Assembly (NCBI GenBank): GCA_015060485.1
Contig: SUYI01000005.1
Location: forward strand, 62,001 to 126,000
Direction: 5' to 3'
Source: Prevotella sp.
Lineage (GTDB): Bacteria; Bacteroidota; Bacteroidia; Bacteroidales; Bacteroidaceae
DNA: 64,000 bases
The translations under genes and the position numbers were made by a program. This document shows, in pieces, positions 8,713-17,151 of the stretch (within the stretch, counting starts at the first letter, position 1; every line of letters begins with the position of its first letter). The notes under the pieces are model-generated. The model did no database searches. It had not been told where the DNA came from and saw nothing but the letters and a program-made list of their open reading frames with translations.

Positions 8713-9803
8713 AAATAGTTTATCTATATTCCTCATTAGCCATTATGGGCGGTGTCGAACGCGTCCTTGTTGACAAGATGAACTATCTTGTCAACCATGG
8801 TTATGAGGTTTATATAATAACGGCCGATCAAGGACAGCATCCTATTCCGTATAAACTAGACGAACGTGTTCTTTTTTATGATTTACAGATTCGTTTTCAT
8901 AGCCAATATCGATTTAGTGGATGGCAACGACTGATAGAAGGAAGAAAATTAAATCGGTTGTATTATTTGCGGTTAAAGGAGAAGCTGGAGAAAATATGTC
9001 CCAATATCATCGTATGTACTACATCTCAGGCTGTTCGCGGCTTATTACGTATTAAAGGAAATATTCCTTTGGTTGTGGAGTCACATGTTAATTTTTCTCA
9101 TCCAGATTCATGGCATCATCAGATTCGTACTTTATACAATAATTATAGGATTGGAAAAGCATACGCAGTTGTCACTCTGACTCAAGGTGATGCCAAGAAC
9201 TGGATCCGTGTGAGTCGAAACGTGCTCGTCATTCCAAATATCGTTCATTTAAATGATACGGGTTGCTATAGCAACTGTACCAATAAACGGGCAATTTTTG
9301 TGGGGCGTTTAGTGGAACAAAAAGGTATTCCAGATCTAATCAAAGTTTGGCGAATCGTTAATCAGCGTTATCCTGACTGGCAGTTGGATGTCTTTGGTAA
9401 TGGAGAGATGGACTCTCTTCCAGAGATAAAACTATTTGTCCATCCTCCTACGGAGGCTATTATGGAGGAATACATCAATAGTTCCATGCTGTTAATGACA
9501 TCAGTCTACGAACCCTTTGGCTTGGTGCTGCCTGAGGCGATGAGTTGTGGATTACCTGTTGTCGCCTTCGATTGCCCTTATGGTCCGGCTGATATCATCA
9601 AGCATGAGTTTAACGGCTTCCTCGTTCCTAAAAGAGATATCAATCTTTATGCTAATTATGTTTGTGCATTAATGGAAAGCCCAGGTCTTCGGAAAAAGCT
9701 GGGGGCCGAAGGAATCAGAATGGCTCAACAATATCAGGCTAATCAAATCATGCCTCATTGGCAAAATTTGTTCGTTTCCCTAATATCCAAGGACACTTTT
9801 TAA
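8709..9803 (+). CDS. GT4 family glycosyltransferase
   Basis: A 364-residue GT4 enzyme with MGGVERVLVDKMNYL near the start and the donor-site stretch SVYEPFGLVLPEAMSCGLPVVAFD near residues 271-293. The following DCPYGPADII echoes the DCP-GPR sequences in the GT4 genes at 3080 and 4249, so the three probably share an ancestor. Its last 56 bases overlap the convergent acyltransferase gene on the other strand. No terminator is visible between them. The donor is unknown. Confidence 0.85.
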   Translation: MKIVYLYSSLAIMGGVERVLVDKMNYLVNHGYEVYIITADQGQHPIPYKLDERVLFYDLQIRFHSQYRFSGWQRLIEGRKLNRLYYLRLKEKLEKICPNIIVCTTSQAVRGLLRIKGNIPLVVESHVNFSHPDSWHHQIRTLYNNYRIGKAYAVVTLTQGDAKNWIRVSRNVLVIPNIVHLNDTGCYSNCTNKRAIFVGRLVEQKGIPDLIKVWRIVNQRYPDWQLDVFGNGEMDSLPEIKLFVHPPTEAIMEEYINSSMLLMTSVYEPFGLVLPEAMSCGLPVVAFDCPYGPADIIKHEFNGFLVPKRDINLYANYVCALMESPGLRKKLGAEGIRMAQQYQANQIMPHWQNLFVSLISKDTF

Positions 9804-10806
9804 GGAAAAAGAGGATAATGGGATATAAAATCAGTGTTACAACAAGCGCTAACAAATAAGCTTCTGCTGATGAATATACATAGTCACTAGGAACGTGGAA
9901 CAATGGTCTCAAAATTCCATATCTAATGGTTCCCGCTATCATCCAGTGGAGTCCGATAAATGCCATTGTGCCGTTTGAATAGTTCACTACGATATTCGAG
10001 TGAATTCCATCCAGAAGTTTGCAGAAAAAGGTAAAGGCTAATATACCAAATAGAACAGTAGGCCAGAATGATATCATATGCAGAGCAAAGTTACTTTCAG
10101 TAGCATGGTAGTAGAAGGACGTAATGCTGAACATTAAAGAGATAAGAAAGCAGTAAAGGTCTTTATTAAAGTCCACCTTCTCGAAAACATGATGTTGCTT
10201 ACATAGAAAACCAAGATAGTAAAAAGGTATAGACTTGAACAATCCGACAAAGACAAGTTCTCTTGTAAAATAGTTGCATTTATTGAATGTGTAAAGAAGG
10301 CATCCAGTTATGCATACCCCAATCATTATCCATTTCCCATACTTGATATGGTGGCAAATATCCAATGTAAGATGTAAGATTAGCAATATTACTAAAAAAT
10401 ATGTAACAGAATTTAGTCCACAAGAAATATTTGTTTCTGCCTGAAGGAAAAATACTCCTACTATAGGCTTTATTGCTTCTGTGATGGTTGGCATGCCATT
10501 GTTTGTTAAATAAAACTTAGCTAACCAATAAGGATAGAAAAGTGTATTATAGATGAAGTATGGTATAATCAGTCCATGCCAGTATTTTTTTAGTCTTGTT
10601 GCCCAATCGTATGAAAACTTTTTTAGGTATCCAGAATTGAAGAAGATTAATTGTAAAAGGAATACTTCAAAATAAGTCAAAGGTTGCGCTCCCCGTTCCT
10701 GAGGAATATGGCAGGGAATAACTAATGCTATGGCAATGAACTTCTCCCAATCAATCCAATTAATTCTGTTATCTCCTAATGATGCTGTCATAATCAACCT
10801 CTCCAT
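9748..10806 (-). CDS. Acyltransferase family 3 membrane protein
   Basis: A 352-residue multi-pass membrane protein of the acyltransferase-3 family, which O-acylates sugars on membrane-linked or exported glycans. The first helix region contains IDWEKFIAIALVIPCHIP, with the His that the family uses for catalysis. About ten hydrophobic segments follow. An internal ATG at 10791 is also possible. The gene overlaps the upstream sulfatase-fold gene by 38 bases and is third in a minus-strand operon starting at 13640. Its 3' end overlaps the GT4 gene at 8709 on the opposite strand. The acyl group (often acetyl) is not shown by sequence. Confidence 0.82.
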   Translation of the reverse strand: MERLIMTASLGDNRINWIDWEKFIAIALVIPCHIPQERGAQPLTYFEVFLLQLIFFNSGYLKKFSYDWATRLKKYWHGLIIPYFIYNTLFYPYWLAKFYLTNNGMPTITEAIKPIVGVFFLQAETNISCGLNSVTYFLVILLILHLTLDICHHIKYGKWIMIGVCITGCLLYTFNKCNYFTRELVFVGLFKSIPFYYLGFLCKQHHVFEKVDFNKDLYCFLISLMFSITSFYYHATESNFALHMISFWPTVLFGILAFTFFCKLLDGIHSNIVVNYSNGTMAFIGLHWMIAGTIRYGILRPLFHVPSDYVYSSAEAYLLALVVTLILYPIILFFLKKCPWILGKRTNFANEA

Positions 10807-12562
10807 TTAGTAGCCTTTTTCTATTTACATCATAATTGGGACTTATCAAGTTCTTTTTCTCTTGATACACTTGGCATTTTATACCCCCTAAATACAAAAG
10901 AAGATGAGGTATGTCATCTGTCATGAATGGCCTGTTTGGGGAATCTTTGATTTGCTGAATGATTTGCGGATGGTTTTCCTGATACAGTTTTGAACACCAA
11001 ATCCAGAATGGTATATCGTATTCATTTTGCAGAATGCTCTTCGAGTATTCTCCTTTTGGCATTCTTCCTAGTTTATGTCCTCCATCATAGCATCCTTCTC
11101 CATGATCTGGCATATATATGACAACAGCATCTTTGTCTTCAAAGCGTTTGATGATTTGGTCTACAACATAGTCATTATAAAGCGTTGCATTGTCATAGTC
11201 AGCAACAAAAGATTTTTCCTTTTCATTGATATCTTGTCGATCCTGATAGTCCTTTACTTTAAACTTCTTCCATTTTTCAGGACTACGTTTGTAAAAGTCG
11301 ATATGCTGGCCTATCAAGTGGAAAATAGTCAGATTATGCTCTTTCTTGAATATTTTCAAAGAATCGTAAAACTCCAATAGTGTTTCATCATAACGCGGTG
11401 CCTTGTCATTCCTACAATCAAATGCAAGGGATGATATGTCATTATTGTTTAAGAAAAGACCTCCGCTTAAGTCAAACACATCTCTATGATTATCATTTAC
11501 ATATTGACTTGTAATGAAAGTAACATGATATCCTGCTTTCTTAAAAAGAACAGGAAAGAGGAGTGATTGCCCCCAAGGCTTGGGTTCGTCAATACTCTTC
11601 AATGAGAAGATGTTTTTGAATACAGTGCTAGTATAATTAGATGTTGTAATAACATTTGTAAAAGGTATTAAAATGCCATTTCCGGTGTCAACAGTTCTTT
11701 GTACTTCTAAAGGTGTTGTCGCTTTGGAATATCCATATAATTGTGAATGAGATTTAATATAACTTTCTCCAATAATAAATACTATTTCTGGTGATGTGTT
11801 CGAACATGAATCTATTTGTATATTCTGTTGTACTTCTGCAAGTTTACCTAACTCTTTTCTTTCCAAATTTCTTAACTTTAGTCCAAATAGTAAGTTGTGA
11901 AATGGCGTGTTTAGGGCTTGATAACTGACATAATTGTCAATTTCGAATATTGTCTCAGCATTGAGAAGTTTAATAAATGAGATTCTAAAGGGTAAACTAA
12001 GATAAATACTTGAAATAACAAGAAGGGCAACAACAGACTTAAGAATAGTTATAAAACGAGTATGAAAGATAAAAGAAGTCAATAGATTCTTTTTCCTGCG
12101 AATTAAGAAATGTAGGATAATAATTATTAATATTATACCCATGGGTAATATGATGGTTTCAGACTGTATGTATTGGACAAAATACTCATGAGCCTCTCTT
12201 CTGTTTGTATCTAATATGAGATTTAGAATTTCGGGATTGAAATGTGTGTAATGAGTAATTAAACAGTATATATCTATAATCGCTAAAAAATAGAAAGGAA
12301 TTGCAATCAGTATAGTTGGCCATTTCTTGACTTTAGAAGGAAACAGTTGCAAGAAAAGACAAATTATATAAACATCAAATATCCATGTAAAGAAACTAAT
12401 TCTTAATAGTTTCGTATGAAAAACAATTGTAGGGAAAATAGCTGTTGTAAAGCCAGCTAAATAAAAAGATGAAAAAACGAGTAAATTGTCAAGAATAGGT
12501 TTAATTAATAAATCACTTAGCTTGGTGGCAAATGATATGAATTTATTTAGAATGAAAATCAT
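10769..12562 (-). CDS. Sulfatase-fold membrane phospho-transferase (PEtN/phosphoglycerol type)
   Basis: A 597-residue inner-membrane protein with about five N-terminal helices and a periplasmic alkaline-phosphatase-fold domain. PEIVFIIGESYIKSHSQLYG gives the first metal site, SNYTST the candidate Thr nucleophile, and MPDHGEGCYD the DHGE metal motif. Family members transfer phosphoethanolamine or phosphoglycerol from phospholipid to a glycan. Here the acceptor may be lipid A, core or the polysaccharide. It has a close paralogue on the opposite strand at 33096, nearly identical over the last 240 residues. It lies between two acyltransferase genes. Confidence 0.78.
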   Translation of the reverse strand: MIFILNKFISFATKLSDLLIKPILDNLLVFSSFYLAGFTTAIFPTIVFHTKLLRISFFTWIFDVYIICLFLQLFPSKVKKWPTILIAIPFYFLAIIDIYCLITHYTHFNPEILNLILDTNRREAHEYFVQYIQSETIILPMGIILIIIILHFLIRRKKNLLTSFIFHTRFITILKSVVALLVISSIYLSLPFRISFIKLLNAETIFEIDNYVSYQALNTPFHNLLFGLKLRNLERKELGKLAEVQQNIQIDSCSNTSPEIVFIIGESYIKSHSQLYGYSKATTPLEVQRTVDTGNGILIPFTNVITTSNYTSTVFKNIFSLKSIDEPKPWGQSLLFPVLFKKAGYHVTFITSQYVNDNHRDVFDLSGGLFLNNNDISSLAFDCRNDKAPRYDETLLEFYDSLKIFKKEHNLTIFHLIGQHIDFYKRSPEKWKKFKVKDYQDRQDINEKEKSFVADYDNATLYNDYVVDQIIKRFEDKDAVVIYMPDHGEGCYDGGHKLGRMPKGEYSKSILQNEYDIPFWIWCSKLYQENHPQIIQQIKDSPNRPFMTDDIPHLLLYLGGIKCQVYQEKKNLISPNYDVNRKRLLNGEVDYDSIIRR

Positions 12563-12578
12563 AGGGCTTCCTTTGAAC

Positions 12579-13640
12579 TTAATTTCTATGAATAGTTATG
12601 TTATTTGTTATTTTGACACCAAACAAATAATGAGCTAAGAAAGGACTTAATCTAAGAGCGTTACTAATAAGTAATGTAATTGAGATGACCATTAAACTTA
12701 TCGTAATGGACACGAACAATTCAATAACGGGGCTATTACAACTATTTAAAAACTCTTTTAGGTATACCATGTTTCGAGGTAAAAAGAAATAGTGAAGTAA
12801 ATAAATATCAAGTGTTCTTTTACCAACATATTGTAAAGACTTACCCAATATTGAATCATGGGTGAAATGATTTGCGTTAATCTTAAAGAAACTGAATATT
12901 ACGATGATACCCAAAAAACCTCGTAAAAGAAAGATATAAAAATTGCATGTATATAGGTTATAATCGGTAAGTATGGGGAATAAGAAAAAGAGTGTTACAA
13001 TTATTCCTATATAATATTGATTATTAATAAAAGAAATGAAATGATTATAAAAGCGTTTGAAAAATGTGCCAAAAACGAAAAAACAATAGTATTTGAAGTT
13101 TATAAATCCAATTGCAGATAATGAGAGTTCCAATATACTAGAATTGTGCAAAAGGCCAGTCCCATGATGATTATTATCATACCAAAAACTATAAAATGAA
13201 ATGGTGAGGGCAATAAGAGCTATTAAAAATGAACTTGCTTTGTTGAAAAAAACTGATAATAGCGTAGAAGTAATATACAATAGAAAATATTCAAAAAGAG
13301 TGATAGTAAACCAATATCCCGACTTATAGCTTCCTAATGACTTTAGTTCAAATGAATCGAATATATATATAAATAGAAAAAGGAATACACATGTGGGTAT
13401 TATTTGTACGAGAAATTTTTTTGTTACAAAAGACCTAATAGTTAAATAATCCCATTCTCTTTCCATTTTATAGAATAAGAATCCGCTAATAAAGAAAAAC
13501 AATGGCATTCTAAACGAACAAAAGAATTCATTGAAAGCAATGCTGTTATTGTTTAGGCCAAAAAAAACAACATGAGATAGTACAACAAGAATCATTGTAA
13601 ACCCTCTCATCGCATCAAGATATTCAATTCTTTGATTCAT
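12579..13640 (-). CDS. Acyltransferase family 3 membrane protein
   Basis: A 353-residue multi-pass protein of the acyltransferase-3 family. It begins IEYLDAMRGFTMILVVLSHVVFFGL, with the conserved Arg and His of the first helix, followed by FRMPLFFFISGFLFY. KRTLDIYLLHYFFLPRN near the C-terminus is shared with the acyltransferase at 23229 and with the remnant at 18943. It likely O-acetylates an exported sugar. It is the first gene of the three-gene minus-strand operon and has a good promoter at 13665-13696. The region is very AT-rich compared with the DNA just to the right. Confidence 0.85.
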   Translation of the reverse strand: MNQRIEYLDAMRGFTMILVVLSHVVFFGLNNNSIAFNEFFCSFRMPLFFFISGFLFYKMEREWDYLTIRSFVTKKFLVQIIPTCVFLFLFIYIFDSFELKSLGSYKSGYWFTITLFEYFLLYITSTLLSVFFNKASSFLIALIALTISFYSFWYDNNHHGTGLLHNSSILELSLSAIGFINFKYYCFFVFGTFFKRFYNHFISFINNQYYIGIIVTLFFLFPILTDYNLYTCNFYIFLLRGFLGIIVIFSFFKINANHFTHDSILGKSLQYVGKRTLDIYLLHYFFLPRNMVYLKEFLNSCNSPVIELFVSITISLMVISITLLISNALRLSPFLAHYLFGVKITNNITIHRN

Positions 13641-13664
13641 TTTCTATTTTTTTGTAAGTTTTTG

Positions 13665-13696
13665 CAAAAATACTTTTTTTCTTTGGATTATCCAAA
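13665..13696 (-). promoter_or_regulatory. Bacteroidales-type promoter for the minus-strand acylation operon
   Basis: On the minus strand TTTG (plus positions 13693-13696) is followed after exactly 20 bp by TATTTTTG (13665-13672). The predicted start of transcription is about 18 bases before the ATG at 13640. Confidence 0.7.
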
Positions 13697-13789
13697 TAAA
13701 TAATGAAAAAACAATGATTTTCGAATGTTTTGAGCGAAATATGTTTTTATTTTTGACTCGAAAAAGTATTATTATGGAGTTATGGGAAA

Positions 13790-14049
13790 AATCGCACCGC
13801 CCTGATTTTACGACTCTTACCGATGGTACCAAGGAAGTGATCGCTCACGAGGATGACGGTTTGGTGATTCCTTATAGTCAGCCGCAGGCTTTGGCAAATG
13901 CCATACTACGTTTTTATGAAGACCACGCGCTTTACGAACAATGTGGAAATCGAGCTCATGCTTTGGTGGCTCAGCGCTTTAATGCTCAACGCGTTTCCGA
14001 TGCAGTCGGGCAGATATATAGGGAAGTGATTAACAAAAAAAATGGCTAA
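13790..14049 (+). pseudogene. GT4 glycosyltransferase C-terminal remnant
   Basis: The frame encodes only the last about 85 residues of a GT4 enzyme: DGTKEVIAHEDDGLVIPYSQP, then LANAILRFYED and the final helix. The N-terminal domain and most of the donor site are gone. The residues before about 13790 are AT-rich and do not look like GT4, while the remnant is visibly more GC-rich, so a junction lies near 13790. The acylation operon to the left probably replaced or truncated the gene. No start codon with a plausible context is seen, so it is probably not functional. Confidence 0.7.
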
Positions 14050-14085
14050 ACGGTTTTTGTTCACATGAATGAATTTTAATAAAAT

Positions 14086-14131
14086 ATCTGCCATACTGCC
14101 ACCAATGCACTAAAATCCCTTTAAATAAATG
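14086..14131 (+). repeat. Inverted repeat, left arm (46 bp)
   Basis: The first 24 bases (14086-14109) are a perfect inverted match to 16896-16919. The full 46 bases match the right arm at 16874-16919 with about five mismatches. It begins ATCTGCCATACTGCC. The pair encloses the DUF6078 and VirE genes. Weaker similarity (GAATTTT) extends outward. Confidence 0.75.
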
Positions 14132-14216
14132 ATTTTTGTGGTGGTGGTAGATAGGTTGGAGATGGGAGATAAACCGGGAAAATGTGCGTTTTTAAGCAAA
14201 ATAACGCCTAAAAAAG

Positions 14217-14247
14217 TTGTATTTTCGGGATAAATTTTGTAACTTTG
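14217..14247 (+). promoter_or_regulatory. Bacteroidales-type promoter for the DUF6078-VirE unit
   Basis: TTG at 14217-14219 and TAACTTTG at 14240-14247 are separated by 20 bp. A transcript would begin near 14254, so the first usable ATG is probably 14284. Confidence 0.6.
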
Positions 14248-14283
14248 CCCCATAAAATGGGCGATGATACTCTCGTTCGGCAA

Positions 14284-14790
14284 ATGAAATCAATAGACTA
14301 CATGATGGAAACAGACAAAGAAATTAAAGCGCTGAGTGAAAAGTTTGACTTCTCGGAAGTTCCGGGCTGGTATGTACTGTGCTTCAATGGTGGTTGTCCG
14401 CTGCATGGGGAGTGTTTGCGTTATCTGGCTGGGGCAAACGTGCCGGAAAGCATGGACACTGCCAAATGTGTGCTGCCGCATAGGGGTAGGGACGGGCAGT
14501 GCCGGTGGTTTGACAAGACTACGGTGGTGACTATGGCTTCGGGCTTCAGCCATCTTTACGACAAAGTGCTGAAGGCCGACTATACCGGTATGCGTAAAGC
14601 TATTACTGCTTACCTGCACGGAGCCAAGCAATATTATCAGTATATGCGTGGTGAAAGACCGTTGACGCCAGAGCAGCAGCTGAAGATTCGGCAGATTGTC
14701 AGCTCGTATGGCTACGATTGGGAGGTCCCCTTCGATCGTTTCTATGAGTCCTATCGCTTTGGAACACCTCCCGTTGAATCGGGAGAATAA
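14284..14790 (+). CDS. DUF6078 family protein
   Basis: A 168-residue protein of unknown function that I recognise as the Bacteroidales DUF6078 type. It is cysteine-rich near the start: FNGGCPLHGECLRYL and AKCVLPHRGRDGQCRWF suggest a metal or zinc site. The C-terminal half looks helical (LTPEQQLKIRQIVSSYGY). No signal or membrane segment is visible. Several in-frame ATG codons exist (14257, 14284, 14302, 14305); I chose 14284 since the promoter leaves too little leader for 14257. It lies directly before a VirE-type gene and both sit between inverted repeats, so they probably act together. Confidence 0.65.
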   Translation: MKSIDYMMETDKEIKALSEKFDFSEVPGWYVLCFNGGCPLHGECLRYLAGANVPESMDTAKCVLPHRGRDGQCRWFDKTTVVTMASGFSHLYDKVLKADYTGMRKAITAYLHGAKQYYQYMRGERPLTPEQQLKIRQIVSSYGYDWEVPFDRFYESYRFGTPPVESGE

Positions 14791-14803
14791 CGGACAGCTG
14801 GTC

Positions 14804-14854
14804 GTTTTCCTACTTAGAAAACACCGTTTTCAGTAATGGAAAACGCTGTTTTCC
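14804..14854 (+). promoter_or_regulatory. Cluster of alternating GTTTTC/GAAAAC arms before virE
   Basis: GTTTTCC (14804-14810), GAAAAC (14817-14822), GTTTTC (14826-14831), GGAAAAC (14838-14844) and GTTTTCC (14848-14854) can pair in several ways. The last two form a perfect 7-bp stem with a 3-base loop. It may be an operator or an attenuator-like RNA structure. This non-coding character supports the virE start at 14908. Confidence 0.5.
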
Positions 14855-14907
14855 CAAAGAGAAACAATTATTACCCTAAAAGACAAACAACAGAAAAGAA
14901 TATCTCA

Positions 14908-16824
14908 ATGAAAGTAACACTTGTACTTAGAAACAAAAAGAATGCGCTGAAACTGTCGACCAAGAGTATGGAGAGTTTCATTGAACGCATCAAGACTGAC
15001 ACCAAGAACGGTGCTGTGGCCCGCCGTCGCCAGCAGCTCAGCTATGACAAATACATCGAAGGCTACGACAGCCAGTATCCCTCGCACGTGGTCTATCCGT
15101 CGGCGGAGTTTAAGAAGGACGACAACGACAACCTCTGCATAAAGCACTTCAACGGAGTGGTGGCGCTGACGGTAGACGGGCTGGACGAACAGGAGATTGA
15201 GGCTGTGAAGCGGGCTGCGCAAATTCTGCACTACACCCTTGCCGCCTTTGTCGGTCCTTCCGGCCACGAGGTGATTATTCTCGTCAGGATTGCAAAAGCT
15301 GATAGCGTTACTCCGAAAGTACCGAATGATACTCCGGAAGTATCAAAAGATACTTTTGAAGTAAATGAAGAAGAGGCTGATGCGCTCTGCCTGGAAGGCC
15401 ACCATCTGGCTGTTGCCGTCTATCAGGGCATCATGCCGAAGCCCATCAGTAAAGAGCCGATATCCGTGAAGAGCCATTTCCACATGCCATTGGACCCTGC
15501 GCCATACTACAATCCCAAGGCTGTGGCGCTGCCGGTAAGTGGTAAACCCATGCCCGTCGATCCGTCGTTGGCCATGGATTGTGGTGACGGTTCTGATGCT
15601 CACAGTTACTTGACGACGACGGATCAGCAGAACAGTCCCCATGATCCAATGGATAAGACGTCGCAGGAAGTCAGCCGGAATGCCCAGCGGCTGATGGATT
15701 TCCTGAATGCGCACTACCAGTTCCGCTATAACACCATCATGGGCTATACGGAGTATAAGGACAACAGCTACCAATATATGGATTGGACTCCCGTGGACGA
15801 CCGTACGCTGAAAGGCATGACGATGAAGGTGCGCCTGGGGGGCATCGATGCCCGCGACAACGACGTGCGCCGTTATGTGCAGTCGAACATGATTCGCCTC
15901 TACAACCCCATTGGCGACTATTTGTGGGACCAGTATAACAAATGGGATGGCAAGGACCATATCCGTAAGCTGGCCCGCACGGTGCCCACGAATAACCCCT
16001 ATTGGGAAGACTGGTTTTATACGTGGTTTCTGGGTATGGTGCGCCAGTGGCAGGTATCGAGTCTTGCTAAATATGGCAATCAGGCCGTGCCGTTGCTCAT
16101 CTCGGAACAGGGCTGGAACAAGACGACTTTCTGCGAACAGCTGCTGCCGCCGGAACTGCGTTTTGGCTATACGGGAAACCTCCAGATGGGGGATAAACGA
16201 CAGGTGCTGCAACAGATGGCGCAGATGCTGCTTATCAACCTCGACGAGTTCAATCAAATCTCGCCGCAGACCCAGCAGGGCTTCCTCAAAAACATCATCA
16301 CGCTGTCGTCTGTCAAAATCAAACGCCCCTATGGACGCCACGTTGAGGATTTCCCTCGTCGCGCTTCGTTCATTGCCACCACTAATCAGGCTGATGTGCT
16401 GGCCGATCCCTCTGGCAGCCGTCGTTTTCTGGGTGTCGAACTCACTGGTCCCATCAATGTGAGTACTCCTCCCAACTACGAACAGCTCTATGCCCAGGCC
16501 ATGCGTGCGCTCCATCAGCACGAGCCCTACTACTTTGGACCTGAGGCTACGCAGCAGATTATCGAATCGAACCGCAGATTTAGTGTCCGCTCTGCCGCAG
16601 AACTGTTCTTCCTCGACTATTTTGAGCCCGTCAACAGCGAGGCTGACGGCAAATGGATGACTGCTTCGGCTATCTTGGCCTACCTGAAGGACGAAGTGGG
16701 TATCTCGTTGTTGAAGCCCGTTAGTGTTGTGACTTTCGGACGGAAACTGTCTGGTATTAAGGGACTTACAAAACGTGAGACCAAAAGCAGTTCCGAGTAT
16801 TTGGTCAAACAGAAAGCTCACTAA
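14908..16824 (+). CDS. VirE/VapE-type primase-helicase with BT4734-like N-terminus
   Basis: A protein of about 638 residues. The N-terminal 150 residues (from MKVTLVLRNKKNALKL) resemble the BT4734-like VirE N-terminal domain. The C-terminal part is the virulence-associated E ATPase domain, with LISEQGWNKTTFCEQL as the P-loop near residues 394-409 and LINLDEFNQIS as Walker B near 441. SFIATTNQADVLADPSGSRRF follows and is typical. Such proteins relate to phage and satellite replication proteins. An alternative start at 14836 would add 24 residues, but that stretch overlaps the alternating-arm cluster. It is clearly more GC-rich than the capsule genes to the left. Confidence 0.8.
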   Translation: MKVTLVLRNKKNALKLSTKSMESFIERIKTDTKNGAVARRRQQLSYDKYIEGYDSQYPSHVVYPSAEFKKDDNDNLCIKHFNGVVALTVDGLDEQEIEAVKRAAQILHYTLAAFVGPSGHEVIILVRIAKADSVTPKVPNDTPEVSKDTFEVNEEEADALCLEGHHLAVAVYQGIMPKPISKEPISVKSHFHMPLDPAPYYNPKAVALPVSGKPMPVDPSLAMDCGDGSDAHSYLTTTDQQNSPHDPMDKTSQEVSRNAQRLMDFLNAHYQFRYNTIMGYTEYKDNSYQYMDWTPVDDRTLKGMTMKVRLGGIDARDNDVRRYVQSNMIRLYNPIGDYLWDQYNKWDGKDHIRKLARTVPTNNPYWEDWFYTWFLGMVRQWQVSSLAKYGNQAVPLLISEQGWNKTTFCEQLLPPELRFGYTGNLQMGDKRQVLQQMAQMLLINLDEFNQISPQTQQGFLKNIITLSSVKIKRPYGRHVEDFPRRASFIATTNQADVLADPSGSRRFLGVELTGPINVSTPPNYEQLYAQAMRALHQHEPYYFGPEATQQIIESNRRFSVRSAAELFFLDYFEPVNSEADGKWMTASAILAYLKDEVGISLLKPVSVVTFGRKLSGIKGLTKRETKSSSEYLVKQKAH

Positions 16825-16836
16825 GGTGGGAGATGG

Positions 16837-16861
16837 TTGGAGATGAATACTGAATCTCCAA
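16837..16861 (+). terminator. Possible terminator hairpin after virE
   Basis: TTGGAGAT (16837-16844) and ATCTCCAA (16854-16861) form an 8-bp stem with a 9-base loop, 13 bases after the virE stop. There is no clear T-run afterwards, so termination is uncertain. Confidence 0.35.
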
Positions 16862-16873
16862 TCTTCTTACCCC

Positions 16874-16919
16874 CCTTTGTTTAAAGGCATTTTGCTGCAT
16901 TGGTGGCAGTATGGCAGAT
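16874..16919 (-). repeat. Inverted repeat, right arm (46 bp)
   Basis: This is the reverse-complement partner of 14086-14131. The 24 bases at 16896-16919 match exactly, and inner bases match with about five differences. The enclosed segment is 2.8 kb. Confidence 0.75.
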
Positions 16920-17035
16920 GATTCTTAAAAATTCAAATTCTCTAATTAGTACGAGTTCATATGTCTATGACAAAATTTGTGGGAATTAATATTAGCTATT
17001 GCGAGGATTAATTGTAGCAATTGAGGAAATTAATT

Positions 17036-17068
17036 GCCCAAAAGTTTGGTTTTGTTTCCCAAAAATCA
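17036..17068 (+). repeat. 33-base direct repeat, copy A
   Basis: The stretch beginning GCCCAAAAGTTTGGTTTTG is repeated at 21764-21795 with only one base missing. In copy A no TAnnTTTG follows, so it appears to be an inactive copy of a promoter upstream region. Confidence 0.75.
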
Positions 17069-17098
17069 TTCAATACCTTAAAGAAATCAAGAAAACTT

Positions 17099-17136
17099 AG
17101 CCATTTTTAGAAAAAAAACGAAAATGGCTGATTTTT
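17099..17136 (+). repeat. Hairpin-forming direct repeat, copy 1
   Basis: AGCCATTTTTAG and CGAAAATGGCTG arms surround an A-run. A near-identical copy stands at 19116-19158. The arms form a stem of about 9-10 bp. It lies just after the 3' end of hipA on the minus strand and could also act as a hipA terminator. The two copies bracket hipBA and an acyltransferase remnant. Confidence 0.7.
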
Positions 17137-17151
17137 GGGGTTTCATATTAA

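Larger units (their letters stand above)
16825..17151. other. Gene-free 327-bp gap between virE and hipA
   Basis: This stretch has no convincing gene. It contains a small hairpin (16837-16861), the right inverted-repeat arm (16874-16919), a 33-base direct repeat (17036-17068), and the first hairpin direct repeat (17099-17136). The remainder is AT-rich with nothing I recognise. Confidence 0.7.

Noticed and set aside
15343..16821. A 492-residue open frame on the minus strand across virE
   Set aside because: The plus strand encodes a clear VirE-type ATPase; the minus frame has no recognisable motif and is a shadow of GC-rich coding DNA.
14086..16919. Classical insertion sequence
   Set aside because: Inverted repeats are present but no transposase is encoded between them and I see no clear target-site duplication. 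I only call it an inverted-repeat-bound unit.
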